Shown here: positions 53,484-64,000 of the stretch, piece after piece
How the letters are laid out: every line of letters starts with the position of its first letter
Numbering within the stretch: the stretch's first letter is position 1
Assembly: GCA_013397935.1 (NCBI GenBank)
Contig: VZRN01000753.1
Coordinates: forward strand, 2,309,259 to 2,373,258
DNA: 64,000 bases
Source: Dasyornis broadbenti
Taxonomy: Eukaryota > Chordata > Aves > Passeriformes > Dasyornithidae
Direction of reading: 5' to 3'
Notes under the pieces: generated by a model
Told to the model about the DNA's origin: nothing
Seen by the model: the letters and a program-made list of their open reading frames with translations, nothing else
Database searches by the model: none
Made by a program: the position numbers and the translations under genes

Positions 53484-54881
53484 AGTATTGTTAATAAATC
53501 ACATTCTCAACAGGGGTAATATTGAAAACAAACCTTGAAAGGAGAGCTGCTAAACTCTTTCCATATCTTAATTTTCAGTCAAAAATTCAAATTACATGCT
53601 CAGAAAGCAATTGTTTTTAGGCAGCTTGAAAGCCAAGCACATTAAACTTGAAGGTTATAAAGCCATTGGCAATGTGACTTCACTTTCAGTGCCCTTGTTG
53701 CTTTGACAGTACATCTGCAGAAGCTGTTTTTGACACAGTCACTGGTTCTTTTTAGCTGATCATTTGGGGGTTGTATCTGGAGAACAACACCCACATTAAA
53801 AAATCTAATGCTACCATTGCTTTCACATAGGAGAACTGCTTTACAGCGAATAGTAATTTGCATAATAATTAAATACATCACTATTTCTTGGTTTATTTTA
53901 CAAGAAGCCTTCAGAAATTTTTTCTGAGTCATGTGAATTTTTTTTTTAATTTACCATTATGGGAATAATCTCATTATGAGATAAAGTGATAATTGTCCTA
54001 ATATCAAAGTTATAAAAAATAATTTATGAATAAAATACTGATGTTCCACTTAGATATACAAATCCCAGTGGTCAAAACATACAAGGCAACAAACAGCAGT
54101 TGAATAAAATCAACTTATCTAACTTTGATATTTAATGACACAATTTTCCAAGATCTATAGAGACAATTAAACTAGTTACAATGTTCCAAGTCTTTCAAAT
54201 ACTTATTTAAAAGCAAAATTAATGACTGGAAAGAGACTGTATGAATTATACTGGATATTGAGCAATGCACTGTCCCTGGGAGCACACAGGCATTTCTTTG
54301 TACTTCATTTGTAGCTTTGAGGAAAATCTAGTTCCAAGTATTGTTGAGAAAAGCCTTGGCAAAAGGTGAAATCAAATATGCTGATGTTGAAAGAACAACT
54401 TTTCAGCCCTTTAGTCAGTTTTAGCCAATATTTGAAATTTCTTAGAGCTGTATCGGGAAGGAGCAGTCATGGGCAACCAGTCCATGACATAACCAGCTGC
54501 TGAGTGTGGTAGAGGGTTGTACACAGTTTAGATCAGAAACCCTGTGAGCCATTACAAATGTGCAGTTTCCATCCCAGTTTATAATGTCATTTTCTTAATT
54601 GTCTCTCACATTTTAGCCATTCTGTGAAAAAGAAAAAAAGAACACTACATCAAAAATCATTATGCAAAACTGAGAGCGGGTTAATGGGAGCAAACCAGTG
54701 AAAAACCCGCAGCAGTTGCTGCGAACAGAAATGCTGCTCTCCCTCAGGGAAAGGCTCCTCACTTTGGTTGTCACCAGCAACTTGAACACCCAGCAGGTTT
54801 TTTTAAGTACCTTGCTCAGTTTATAAAGCTATCATGTGATGAAGATGCCCATAATAGTTGGGGCTGGTTGATTCAATCATC

Positions 54882-55017
54882 AGTCACAGAAGGATTGGGG
54901 TTGGAAGGGACCTCAAAGGTCATCCAGCTCCAACCTATGGTGCCACTCCCTAGACCAGACCCCATCCAACCTAACCTGGAACACTTCCACGGATGGGACA
55001 TCCACAGTGAAGTCCCT
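54882..55017 (-). mobile_element. CR1 LINE 3'-end fragment, minus orientation
   Basis: Seen: AGTCACAGAAGGATTGGGG followed by TTGGAAGGGACCTCAAAGGT, then CATCCAGCTCCAACC, CTAGACCAGA, CCCATCCAACCTAACCTGGA and GGATGGGACATCCACAG. This is the reverse complement of the avian CR1 3' UTR end. The copy is truncated at its 5' end, as most CR1 insertions are, and lacks the segment that normally lies between CTAGACCAG and CCCATCCAACC (an internal deletion). It is clearly younger than the copy at 37228-39320. The right boundary is approximate. Confidence 0.92.
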
Positions 55018-56949
55018 TCATTCAAGTAAAGTCCTTCATGACACTGTTTTGTTACTGACAGACTTGTGTTATCTCTACCCATTTTCTGAAAAATCACTGG
55101 AGATGCATGAATGTAACTTTTTTTTACTGACAGCTCCTCATTAATTTACTATACTGATTAAAAAAGGTTTTTCTGAATATTAAGGAACGAATTTTCTGTG
55201 TCAGTTGTAAAGTTACAAAAACAAGTTACCTTTCACCAGTGACAGCTACTTGCCATCTGGCTGAAGCAATAGTATTTTGTGGAGAAACTGGTTTTTTTGG
55301 AATGGTATTTCAAAGAATTTAGCTCAAATAATCAATAACAATAATAATAATAAAAAAGATAAGCTAAAAAGGCCAAAGATAAAAAAAAATACTCTGATTC
55401 AGGCATCAGATAGCTAAACTGCAGTAATGGCTCCAGTGGGATTTAAATGCCAAGGCTTTTGGTGTCCACAGCACAAAGATTTCCATTACCTTTGACCCTA
55501 CTTTATTTTAGCAGAAGACAGCATCTGACTGCTCAATTCGTGCATAATTTGCTTTTAAGAAATCCACAGAACATTGTCCAAAGGCGACTTCACATCCATG
55601 CTGAACATGTTAAGCCACAAAAGTCTTGCATTTGCAATGAAGAAGGCGCTCTAATTTACACATCTCTCTTTGCTAGGAGGACTCATCGTCGGCAAAGGAA
55701 CACCACTATTACTGGATAAAGATTTTATTCCATCTCAGTATCTTCCCCTCAAGGAGGGATGGAGATAGTGACCCCTCATACCCTATGCACTAATCCCAGA
55801 ACTGCTCACCCCAAAAGTACTGCTGCAAATACTACATCATCATGGCAGCTATAAGTCGCTAACAAACCCTATTATGTTGCTGTGCTTGGACCCTTTGTTT
55901 CAGAATCGTGTCAAACCAGTGAGCAGAAAGGTTCAGACGTGATACATTGGTGTTACATGTTTTCAGAAGCTCTCATCATTTTATTTATGCTTTCACTGGC
56001 CCTTGATTCATCATTCAAGATTTGTAATTGTGTGCGTAGGGAATTTCACACAATAAACACTCCAGAGGCAACATTCAGTATCGATTACTGACATATGTCC
56101 AGAGCTGCTTTTGAAAGGGATAAATTAAAAATAGGAAATATATATTGTATTAAGCTTCTACAGCTGTGATCATGACAGTAAAGCAACATTCAAGCTAAGT
56201 TCAGATAAAATTGAGAGAATTAAGTGACCTTTCATTTCTTCCAGTAGCATGCACTGGGATCAAGGACACACACCTGAAAGAATCTCCTGTAGGGAGATAT
56301 AATGCACTCTTGAGGTTACCAGAACATGGGCCTCTGCATCAGTGATAGAAGGTCAGTATGCAGTGTGGCATGGAGTGAACAATGACACGAGAAAGAAAGA
56401 TGTAGCAAAACTTTATTTTCCAGTCTCAGGAACCTTCTAACCAAGTGCCCGTGGCTCAAGAGAATACAGAGCTCCCAGATCTCAAACTTTTTGAACTGTT
56501 CAGCTGTAAATAGAAGTCTGCTCCTGATCTCTAGACATTATAGTTGCTCACTCTTAAAGGGATTAAATCATGAAATGGGTCTAAAGAAAATCAAAACAGC
56601 ATTTTAACAAAGAATAGAACCTGAAAAAGCCAACATTGACAGACATCTGAAGAGTACAGAAGGTCACAGAGAATTCTTTAAGAAAAAGAGAACATCTGCA
56701 TTTTGATCAGCTGTAATTTTACACCTGAGGTCTAGTACAACCAGCTATTTAATTCTAACAACTTAGAAAATAGTTCAAACTTGCAGTGTAACTAATCTCC
56801 AAACCTTAGAGATATAAAATCAAAGGAAATGTGTACCTTAGAGAACAGCTGCAACTGCAGGATATGGAATTAAAAGAAATGTGCTGAGGATCTCTGAAAA
56901 CATGTACTACAAGATTTAAAGCTCTAAATTTACTGGAAATTTAGAGAAA
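55018..56949 (-). other. SPOCK1: SPOCK1 intron between the two inverted CR1 copies
   Basis: Unique sequence about 1.9 kb long that would be the loop if the flanking CR1 copies paired in the transcript. A short AAT-rich tract lies near 55338-55355. No exon or other repeat was recognised. Confidence 0.65.
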
Positions 56950-57105
56950 TTGTGGCTGCCCCACCCCTGGAAGTGTTCAAGGCCAGGTTGGATGGGGCTT
57001 TGAACAACCTGGTCTAGGGAAAGGGGTCTCTGCCCATGGCAGGGGGTTGGAATGAGATGATCTCTAAGGTCTCTTCCAACACAAACCATTCTATGATTCT
57101 GTGAT
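56950..57105 (+). mobile_element. CR1 LINE 3'-end fragment, plus orientation
   Basis: Seen: TTGTGGCTGCCCCACCCCTG, GAAGTGTTCAAGGCCAGGTT, GGATGGGGCTTTGAACAACC, TGGTCTAGGGAAAGG, TGCCCATGGCAGGGGGTTGG, ATGATCTCTAAGGTCTCTTC, then CATTCTATGATTCTGTGA. This is the sense strand of the avian CR1 3' UTR, ending in the expected ATTCTATG-type repeats. It is 5'-truncated and non-coding. With the copy at 54882-55017 it forms an inverted pair about 1.9 kb apart. Confidence 0.94.
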
Positions 57106-59338
57106 AATATATTGTCAGTAAAATATTGATAGAATTAAGACACATGTTTTAGTAAGGCAGAGAAGAGAATTTTCACATTAAAGCTGTAAAATCTGTTTGT
57201 AGGTTCTCTCAGACAGCTTTAAACCTAAGAAAACTTAAATTGGAAATTACACGTCAAACCACTAACATTCAAAACTCCACAAGAGAAAATTAATCTCCAC
57301 AAACACTATGAAACTTCTAATTCATTTATGTTTGGGATTTCTGAGAAATAATAACAGCAGCTCTTGCTCCAATGGAGTCTGAACAGATAAATAAAGCACT
57401 ATTATTTAAGGAATAATTTGAAATGTGTTAAATTTGCTGTAAGCTAACCATGAAATGTAAATTATAATCATGTGTTAAAAGGGAAACCAAACTTTTGCAA
57501 TTGCTAAGAAACTAACATCTGGGGACTTGCCTCTTTCTAACTGAATTACAGAGAGACAGGAATGTGACTGCTCAGCTGCAGCAACATTCATTTAGATTAT
57601 TACATTGCATGGCATTGTCATTCCTGACATTGTATTTTGGCAGATTCCAAGAAGGCTGTCAAGCCATTTGTCAGTTCAGTCAAACATAATATGAGCTGGA
57701 GGAATATTTCAACAGAGGTGAATTCATTTTCACCCAAGTATTCTGAGAAATGTTTGTGAGGGAAACTGCAACCTGAATTCTAGAGAGAAAAATCCAGATG
57801 AATGAAAAATATCCCAGAGAAATTTAATATTAACTGGAGGACTGGGAAAATCTGCCCTCTATAACACTGTTCTAGATCTGCCAGTTTGTCTAGTCTTCAG
57901 AAAATTATGGTTAACCACACTGAGACACTGAGGCTGCCACAGCTTTACAGTGGATGTTTAAAAGGAAACAGCATGCATTTGTTTTCATGTCAGAATCCTG
58001 CAATCAGTTAATAAAATGCAAATTGTGGTTTAGTGTATCACTTCTTAACAGAGGATTGAGAACATCTGATGGCTGAGAAGCACTTATGTGACAGAGGAAG
58101 GGCCAGACCCTTCAGCAGTTGCAAATTGCACAAGCAGGTTTGCAGCTGTATCTTATAGAAGGAGAGAAGATACACAATTAGGCTCCCACAATGCAGATTC
58201 TGACACCTCCATCAACGAGAGCAGGGTGCCCGGGGGCTGGATTTGCAGAATGGGATAATTCATGCTGAGGATCCAACATCTGCTCTGCACATTGAGTGCA
58301 CACTTTGCAGCAGACTAGCTCCAGCCTGATCCCCTGCACTGATCTCTTGGTTATGAGGGTCACATATCTCCGAACACATCTTGTTTTCTCCTTTCATCAA
58401 TAAAGAATCCATTCCACGTGCTCTGGAATGCGAGGAGCGCAGTCACTGGAAACAAGTGGGAGGTTTGCTTCTGAGGTAGATCGAGATGGAAACTAATGCT
58501 AATGAAGAAATACTCTGTGCTCACTGCTCTCTGCTTCTGAGACCTCCAAGCACTAAAATAGATCCTGATTAAATAAAGGATGATTAAATCTAGATCATGT
58601 GAGCTGAACTGCTGCGGGATGAGCAATACTACTGACTGAAGAGAAAGAGAAGGGAAAGTCTGACCCAGTGTGAGATGAATCCAGAAAGTGACGCACAATG
58701 CAGCAGCAAAAGGGCAAAGAGGAACCACAAAAGCCATCTGCCAACAGAACATATTCTGGACTTTTTAATCATTCTTTTCCTTATAGCAGACCCTCTTCTG
58801 AGATTACATCTGTAGTTCACCTCTGAGACAGGCTAGTAGATCCTGAAATTTGCTGGAAGGCACCATTATACATTGGTAACTATCCTTTCAAAAATCAAGT
58901 GTCATTAATCATGACAAGAGCATGAAGAGCTTGAAGAAAATGGCCACAATGAATCTCACATCTGCTCAGAAGGATGAATAAACACACACCCCACGCCAAC
59001 ATCCCTGCAGGAAACAGAACTGCTTTATTTGGCTGTGTTTTGTCTCAGTAGAATCCCCTCTTCTCTATATCCATAGATAGGGTAAAAAAAAAATGGAGCC
59101 ATAATTTTTGAAAAACCCGCACTAAATCAATATACTCAGAACTTCAAAAAATCATATTCAATATTCTGTGTGAGTCTTTGCCACTGTAAAGTGTGACCCT
59201 GTAGCGTGCTGTCCTGGCTACCGTATCTGTGCAATCACTTTCAACTGCAGTCCTTCGCCTTCTTTAAAACTGCCTTCACTGACTGGTTTACAGCTTATTG
59301 CATCTAGTTCTGTACCCTTAATCTTACATTCCTGCCTC

Positions 59339-59357
59339 AAAAAAAAAAAAAAAAAAA
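59339..59357. repeat. Poly-A run
   Basis: Nineteen A residues following TTACATTCCTGCCTC. No recognised retroposon precedes it. Confidence 0.85.
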
Positions 59358-61221
59358 TCATCAACATTTCAAAATAATGTGGGGAAGCAAATATTCATTA
59401 AACAAAAATCTTCATAATTCTGGATTTTAAGACATTCAATATCTTCTGAGTGCCCCTTCAGTTTTACAGCTTTTCTTCTGAAGGTTTGCATTGACATTAA
59501 AGATATCTGCACAATTTCCTGTACATCTTTTATTTCTCTCTGCAGGGTTCAGTGGTTATGTGGTTTACAAACACTGCAAAGATTTCTCTGCGATTGTTGA
59601 CAACTCCAGCAACAAAAGGAGTGTTAACTGAGGATTGTTAGCAGTTGCTTTTGTTCTGTGCTTATTGCTTGAACTTCAGTATGCAACTACCTAAAAGATT
59701 TCTCATTACTGGCATTTCTTCACCTTGGCTCAGATTTTCTTTTTAGGTTTGCATTCAATCAGGCTAAACCCCCTTTGCTCTCACTGATCTGTTAAATTTC
59801 TCTCAATGTCATACTGGCTTTCAGCCACCTAGGTTACAGTTCTTAGTAAAAGACAGTTTACAGTTAACCCTCTTCTGTCTCTTTCCCTTTTTCATCCAAG
59901 TATCTGTAACTCGATCTTCAGGATATGCACCCAACTTCTTAATTTCTCTTATTATGAGCTTAGCCTGACTGCCTTTCTGCAATCAGCGTCTCCAATGTAT
60001 TCTCACTATTTTTCACTCTGGCAATGCTTTATTTTAGGAAAACAACTCCTATTCTGCTTTCTATTTCACTTCTGGCTGTCATCGAGATACCATGGCTTTT
60101 CACCATCTGTCCCAATGCATTTGATGGATTGTCACTAGAATTTCTCTGTTCTAAATGCCCTTGATATCTTTAATTACCTATTTCTCTCTGTTTACTTTGC
60201 ACTCACTGGGACAGATTATATAAATCAGGAGTACGTGAACTGAAATGAACAGATTTGTACAGATGTAAAAGTGACAGAAATGTGAACAGAATACAGACTA
60301 AAGGAATAACACCTGATTTCTTTCTATATATATAATGGAAAATCATGGCTGAGAATGTACAACGCTTCTTCCTATGCTTAAGCATAACAGATTCCTTTCT
60401 GTCATCTGCAGCAACAGCAGTGGCAAAAACAGCGATTCATGATTTGCTGATGCTGTAGAGTAAAACAAAGTTATATGTCTATTACTTATCTGTCTTCATA
60501 ACAAAAGAAAAGTTTGAAGGAATTTCCCGAAAATTTATTATTTAGGAGGTGCTCACACAATCTTGCCTTTCTTCACCATCCTGTCACTTACAGATTCTTC
60601 ACAGGTTTTTTGATAGTCTGATGAACACTGATTATTTGTACCTATAGTACTCGACAACTAGATAATGGATGGCTTCCTACCTTATAATTCCAAGCTAGAC
60701 AACATCAGTTTCTAGAGAAAGATGAACCAGATTGAAGTTTATTTGCTTGACTTTTTAATCGTCCAGTGGTTCTGTGAAAACTGAGCCAAAGAATTTATCT
60801 CTAGAAAGCTGGACATTTGGTACAGTACGTCCCCTGGATGTACCTCAACAGCTTACTGTCAGTAAGCTCACAATATAATAACCTTCTCAATTTATTACAT
60901 TTCCAGCATTTCCACACTGATTATATCTGAATCTAGCTTCAGTCCATTATAGTCAGGCAATAACATTACATATTTTTCATTTAATGGATTAAAATTTCCA
61001 GTTTACTAAGAAGAAACCCTCCAAGTAGCACTAATTCACAATCACTTCCCATGTGTTATTTAAACAGTCAGGTTTCTCTTCTTTGATGGTGAAGATTGCA
61101 AAGCACCTTGGCTCCATTGCTACTTTACAGGAAACAGTTCAGATGTAGACACACACACAGCCCTGCCCCAGGGCACATCTCCAGGCCACCTGGGCAGCTT
61201 GGGCTGCGCTCTGCTGGCCCT

Positions 61222-61252
61222 AAGGGCAAGTGAAGTGGGAGCACTTGCCCTT
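61222..61252. repeat. Perfect 11-bp hairpin
   Basis: AAGGGCAAGTG at 61222-61232 and CACTTGCCCTT at 61242-61252 are exact reverse complements around a 9-base loop AAGTGGGAG. It lies in a locally GC-richer patch (about 61150-61270), where chance pairing of this kind is less expected than in AT-rich DNA. Confidence 0.85.
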
Positions 61253-64000
61253 GGAAGGAGGAAAGCAATGAAGGAAAAAGGTCTCTGAGCCCTCGTCCAA
61301 AATTTTTGGCTACACAGTTGTATGGGCTTTTCACACAACTCTGATCTTGAGACTTCTTTTTCCACAGATGCCATAGTGAGCTTCAAAGGTAGCTTTGCCA
61401 CAGTTAAAATTGATCATTTGCCCCCTAAAGGCAGCAGCTGGCCTTTGTTTATTCCCTAACTCATCTACATGCCCTGTGCTGTGTCTGCTCCTCCTCTGCC
61501 TCATTTGCTGCACTGCTCTCCACACGTGGCTGACCAGACCTTTCTCTTTCCTACATGAACAGTTTTCTTGCTTCTGACAGTCACTTTCTCAGCTCTCTCC
61601 TCAAGCATTTAAAAACATCTCCCTCCCAAGGCTTGCACTTGGGAAACTGTCCTTCAGGAGCAGCTAATCCCCTCCAAAAATGACCTAGTCAAGTTTTAGC
61701 AGCTAAGATTATCAAATCCAAATGCTGATAAATTGCAACATCACAAAATACCCTTCAAATCCCAGAGATGACCCTTTTTTTCCCCTCTCAGTGTATCTGT
61801 TATAATGTTGAAATTTGCCTGGGTCTTTGGAGTACAGAGCTCTGAGCCACCTCTGAGCACTGAGCTACCACAGGTATCTCTGCCGCTCAGAAGACTGATA
61901 GCTAAAATACTTGTTTTATTTATATACATCATATATATTCACCTGGCTGTCACAGAGTATGCTTAGCTTTTCTGGAATGCATAGCAAAATAAAAAAGCCT
62001 GAGATGGAAGAGGGATAGAATAGGGCTGGATGTACACCTGACAGAAAAATTCTTCCAAAGCAAGAATCACACTATACTGGCCGTCTTGTATATCAATGTT
62101 ATTTATTTCAGCACATCACTCAAAAGAAAATAATTTCAGAGAGAATCTGGGGGATGGTCTGGTGACCTCTTATCTCCTGTGTCAAATTCATATAAATACA
62201 GAAAATACCTGATTGTACTTAAAACCATTTTCTTCCATTTGAAGTATGATGACCTACACTTCTGTATGCTAAACAAGCTCTTAACATTGCTTATTTACTG
62301 TAATACTCTCTTTAGCAACTGGAGCTGTGGAGTGGCATGATGATTGATTCCGCTCTTGAAAGTGATTTAGAGATGAAAAAATACATTTTTTTAATGTTCA
62401 ACTGTATTCTAACCTCAGTTGCTGTGATGTAAGGAAAGTCTGATTAGCTAAAGTAGAGTCAGTAAAATTTTTAATGGGTACTTAGTGTTTTGCAATAAGT
62501 AATTTTTGCCTTAAAATACACAAGAACAACCAAAAATTAGGATAGTCCATTTCCTTTCATTCTAAAACCTCCAAGGGTTTTAATATGTGTGTTTGCTGAG
62601 GGCAGTTACTCCTGTAAAATACCTCTGACTGCTGGAGTTCCAAAAAGACTCCGCATTCCAGTGCATTTCCAAGCCTACACAAACCCATAGCCCAGCGTCT
62701 CCAACCCAGCAGAGCGCTCCACTGGGATGGGGCTGATCAGCTGCTCCCCTGCTGCTGCAGGAAAATGCTGCAGAGCGGCTGATGGATATGTACAGGGTGG
62801 GAATGGAGACAGCTTCTGCAGCCATCCATAAACTCAACTCATTTCAACTGCTTGCTGTCTGCCACTGAGAGGAACAGTGGGAAAAGGGAAAGAAAAAGGC
62901 TATTTATTTTTATTTTTTTTAAAGATATTAATTTGGCTTTATCATCTGGTATGGCAAAGTGAATGACTGGATCCTAACACAGCCCCGAGTATCACATCTG
63001 ATAACAACTAGGACACACATTTCCCAACAAAAATAATGTGACAGCATCATGTTCCCTTTCCTCTGGAGCATCCACTCTTGATCAACAAACATCAGAGATA
63101 ATTTCTGATGATGACTGGCCTACCATAAGCATGAAAAGAGAATTTGTTTAAAATAAATAAACCAGGACAGAACAGTGAATATATTGCACTGCAGTGCTCA
63201 AGAGGCAACTAAATATTCCTACAGAACAGATTTGCTGAAATTCTGACATCCAGATGAGGAGAGGTGACTTGAAAGTATATGAATCGAGGCTGTTTCTATG
63301 TACTGACTTTGAGCTGTTTCAGTTCACTATGAGGTGGTGCAAAAATATTTTTCAGGGACAAATCTTTTCCTTTTAGTATAAAGGCAAAAAAGACAGAAAA
63401 AATAGGCTAGCAGATTATATCTCCCAGATACTTACCTTTGACATGTTCTGCATTTGTCTTACCTTTGTTGTTTGAAGCATTATATTTATTGTTTGAATAA
63501 AACTATACATGTAAGATAGAGCATAGAAAAATCTGGGTTTGCAGGGGTGGGTTTTTTTGGAAAACAAAGATAACAAAAAGGCATCTTTTGATAAAATGAG
63601 AACATACCTATAACATGTATTGGTCAAGGAAAATGTCTTCCTTTTGTAGAAGATATATGAGAGAAGCTAACAGTTCTCCCCCACAATCAGGCCGCCAAGC
63701 TCTGGCACTCACCCTGTATCCAATATCAGCTGATTGGACTGGCACAGACCTGTGACACACACCGGGTATTTTGGAACAGGCAGCACAATCAGTATTGATG
63801 TGGGAGCTCTCTCGAGCGCAGGCACGAGCACACAGCTCAGAAGCTCTGGAGATTCACTGCTTTGCCGTAGCCTGGCCGCTGACTGTGTGAGCAAGTGAGC
63901 TGTTTGCAAATAGCTTTTCCAAATGGGTCCTCCATTCTCTTTGAAAAGGTTTTCAAGCTGAGTCCACTTCAGCTTTCCTTGTTATTTGAGCCTATTATGC

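Larger units (their letters stand above)
50061..54881 (-). other. SPOCK1: SPOCK1 intron between the SINE and the first young CR1
   Basis: Unique intronic sequence. It contains a (CT)n tract (51422-51438), a T-rich stretch (52361-52396), a moderately GC-rich segment at about 52490-53310 with open frames on both strands, and an AATAAA at about 51042 in a segment that could be an old LTR or retrocopy end. None of these supports a gene. Confidence 0.65.
57106..64000 (-). other. SPOCK1: SPOCK1 intron, right end of the window
   Basis: Unique sequence with an A run at 59339-59357, a pyrimidine-rich plus strand over about 59200-60250, a GC-richer patch with a perfect hairpin at 61222-61252 and a possible unassigned exon on the minus strand at about 63713-63900. 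The upstream testican exon was not found, so the intron probably extends past the right edge. Confidence 0.65.

Noticed and set aside
58360..58752. 130-codon minus-strand open frame
   Set aside because: No domain, no splice sites that would join it to SPOCK1, chance length.
1..64000. CRISPR arrays, bacterial operons, phage or plasmid features
   Set aside because: None seen; sequence texture and repeats are those of a bird nuclear genome.

Overview
This window is vertebrate nuclear DNA, and several repeats mark it as bird DNA: CR1 LINE fragments with the avian 3' end, an avian-type endogenous retroviral solo LTR, and a short SINE that joins a tRNA-Ile-like head to a CR1-like tail. The tRNA-Ile/CR1 combination is what I know as TguSINE1 of passerine birds, so a perching bird is the most likely source. 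The base composition is AT-rich, there is no CpG island, and no bacterial-style gene layout. Three short runs of N, two of them in or beside long A runs, indicate a draft assembly.

Only one protein-coding segment can be supported: a 46-base exon on the minus strand at 45168-45213. It encodes DDYFRNWNPNKPFDQ and is bordered by a good 3' splice site and a 5' splice site. The peptide matches the N-terminal region of testican-1 (SPOCK1), a secreted calcium-binding proteoglycan of the extracellular matrix. The rest of the window is therefore read as two very long SPOCK1 introns: more than 18 kb upstream in the gene (right of the exon) and more than 45 kb downstream (left of it). I looked for the neighbouring SPOCK1 exons and did not find them.

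Layout, left to right. 1-37227 is unique intronic sequence with homopolymer runs, two assembly gaps in or beside A runs (2449, 8979-8982), a third N near an A run (27917) and a few hairpins. 37228-39320 is an old, strongly decayed CR1 LINE in minus orientation, about 2.1 kb. 43321-43395 is a (CCTT)n microsatellite. 45168-45213 is the exon. 47542-48026 is a solo LTR in plus orientation. 49918-50060 is the SINE, minus. 54882-55017 (minus) and 56950-57105 (plus) are two younger CR1 3' ends in opposite orientation. The remainder to 64000 is unique intronic sequence with a perfect 11-bp hairpin at 61222-61252 and a possible unassigned exon near 63713-63900.

Nothing here amounts to a new biological system. 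The points most worth following are the SPOCK1 exon, the lineage-informative SINE, the length of the ancient CR1 copy, the inverted CR1 pair, and a few homeodomain- or POU-site-rich intronic blocks that could be enhancers. Repeat names rest on comparison with family consensus sequences from memory; no database search was made.
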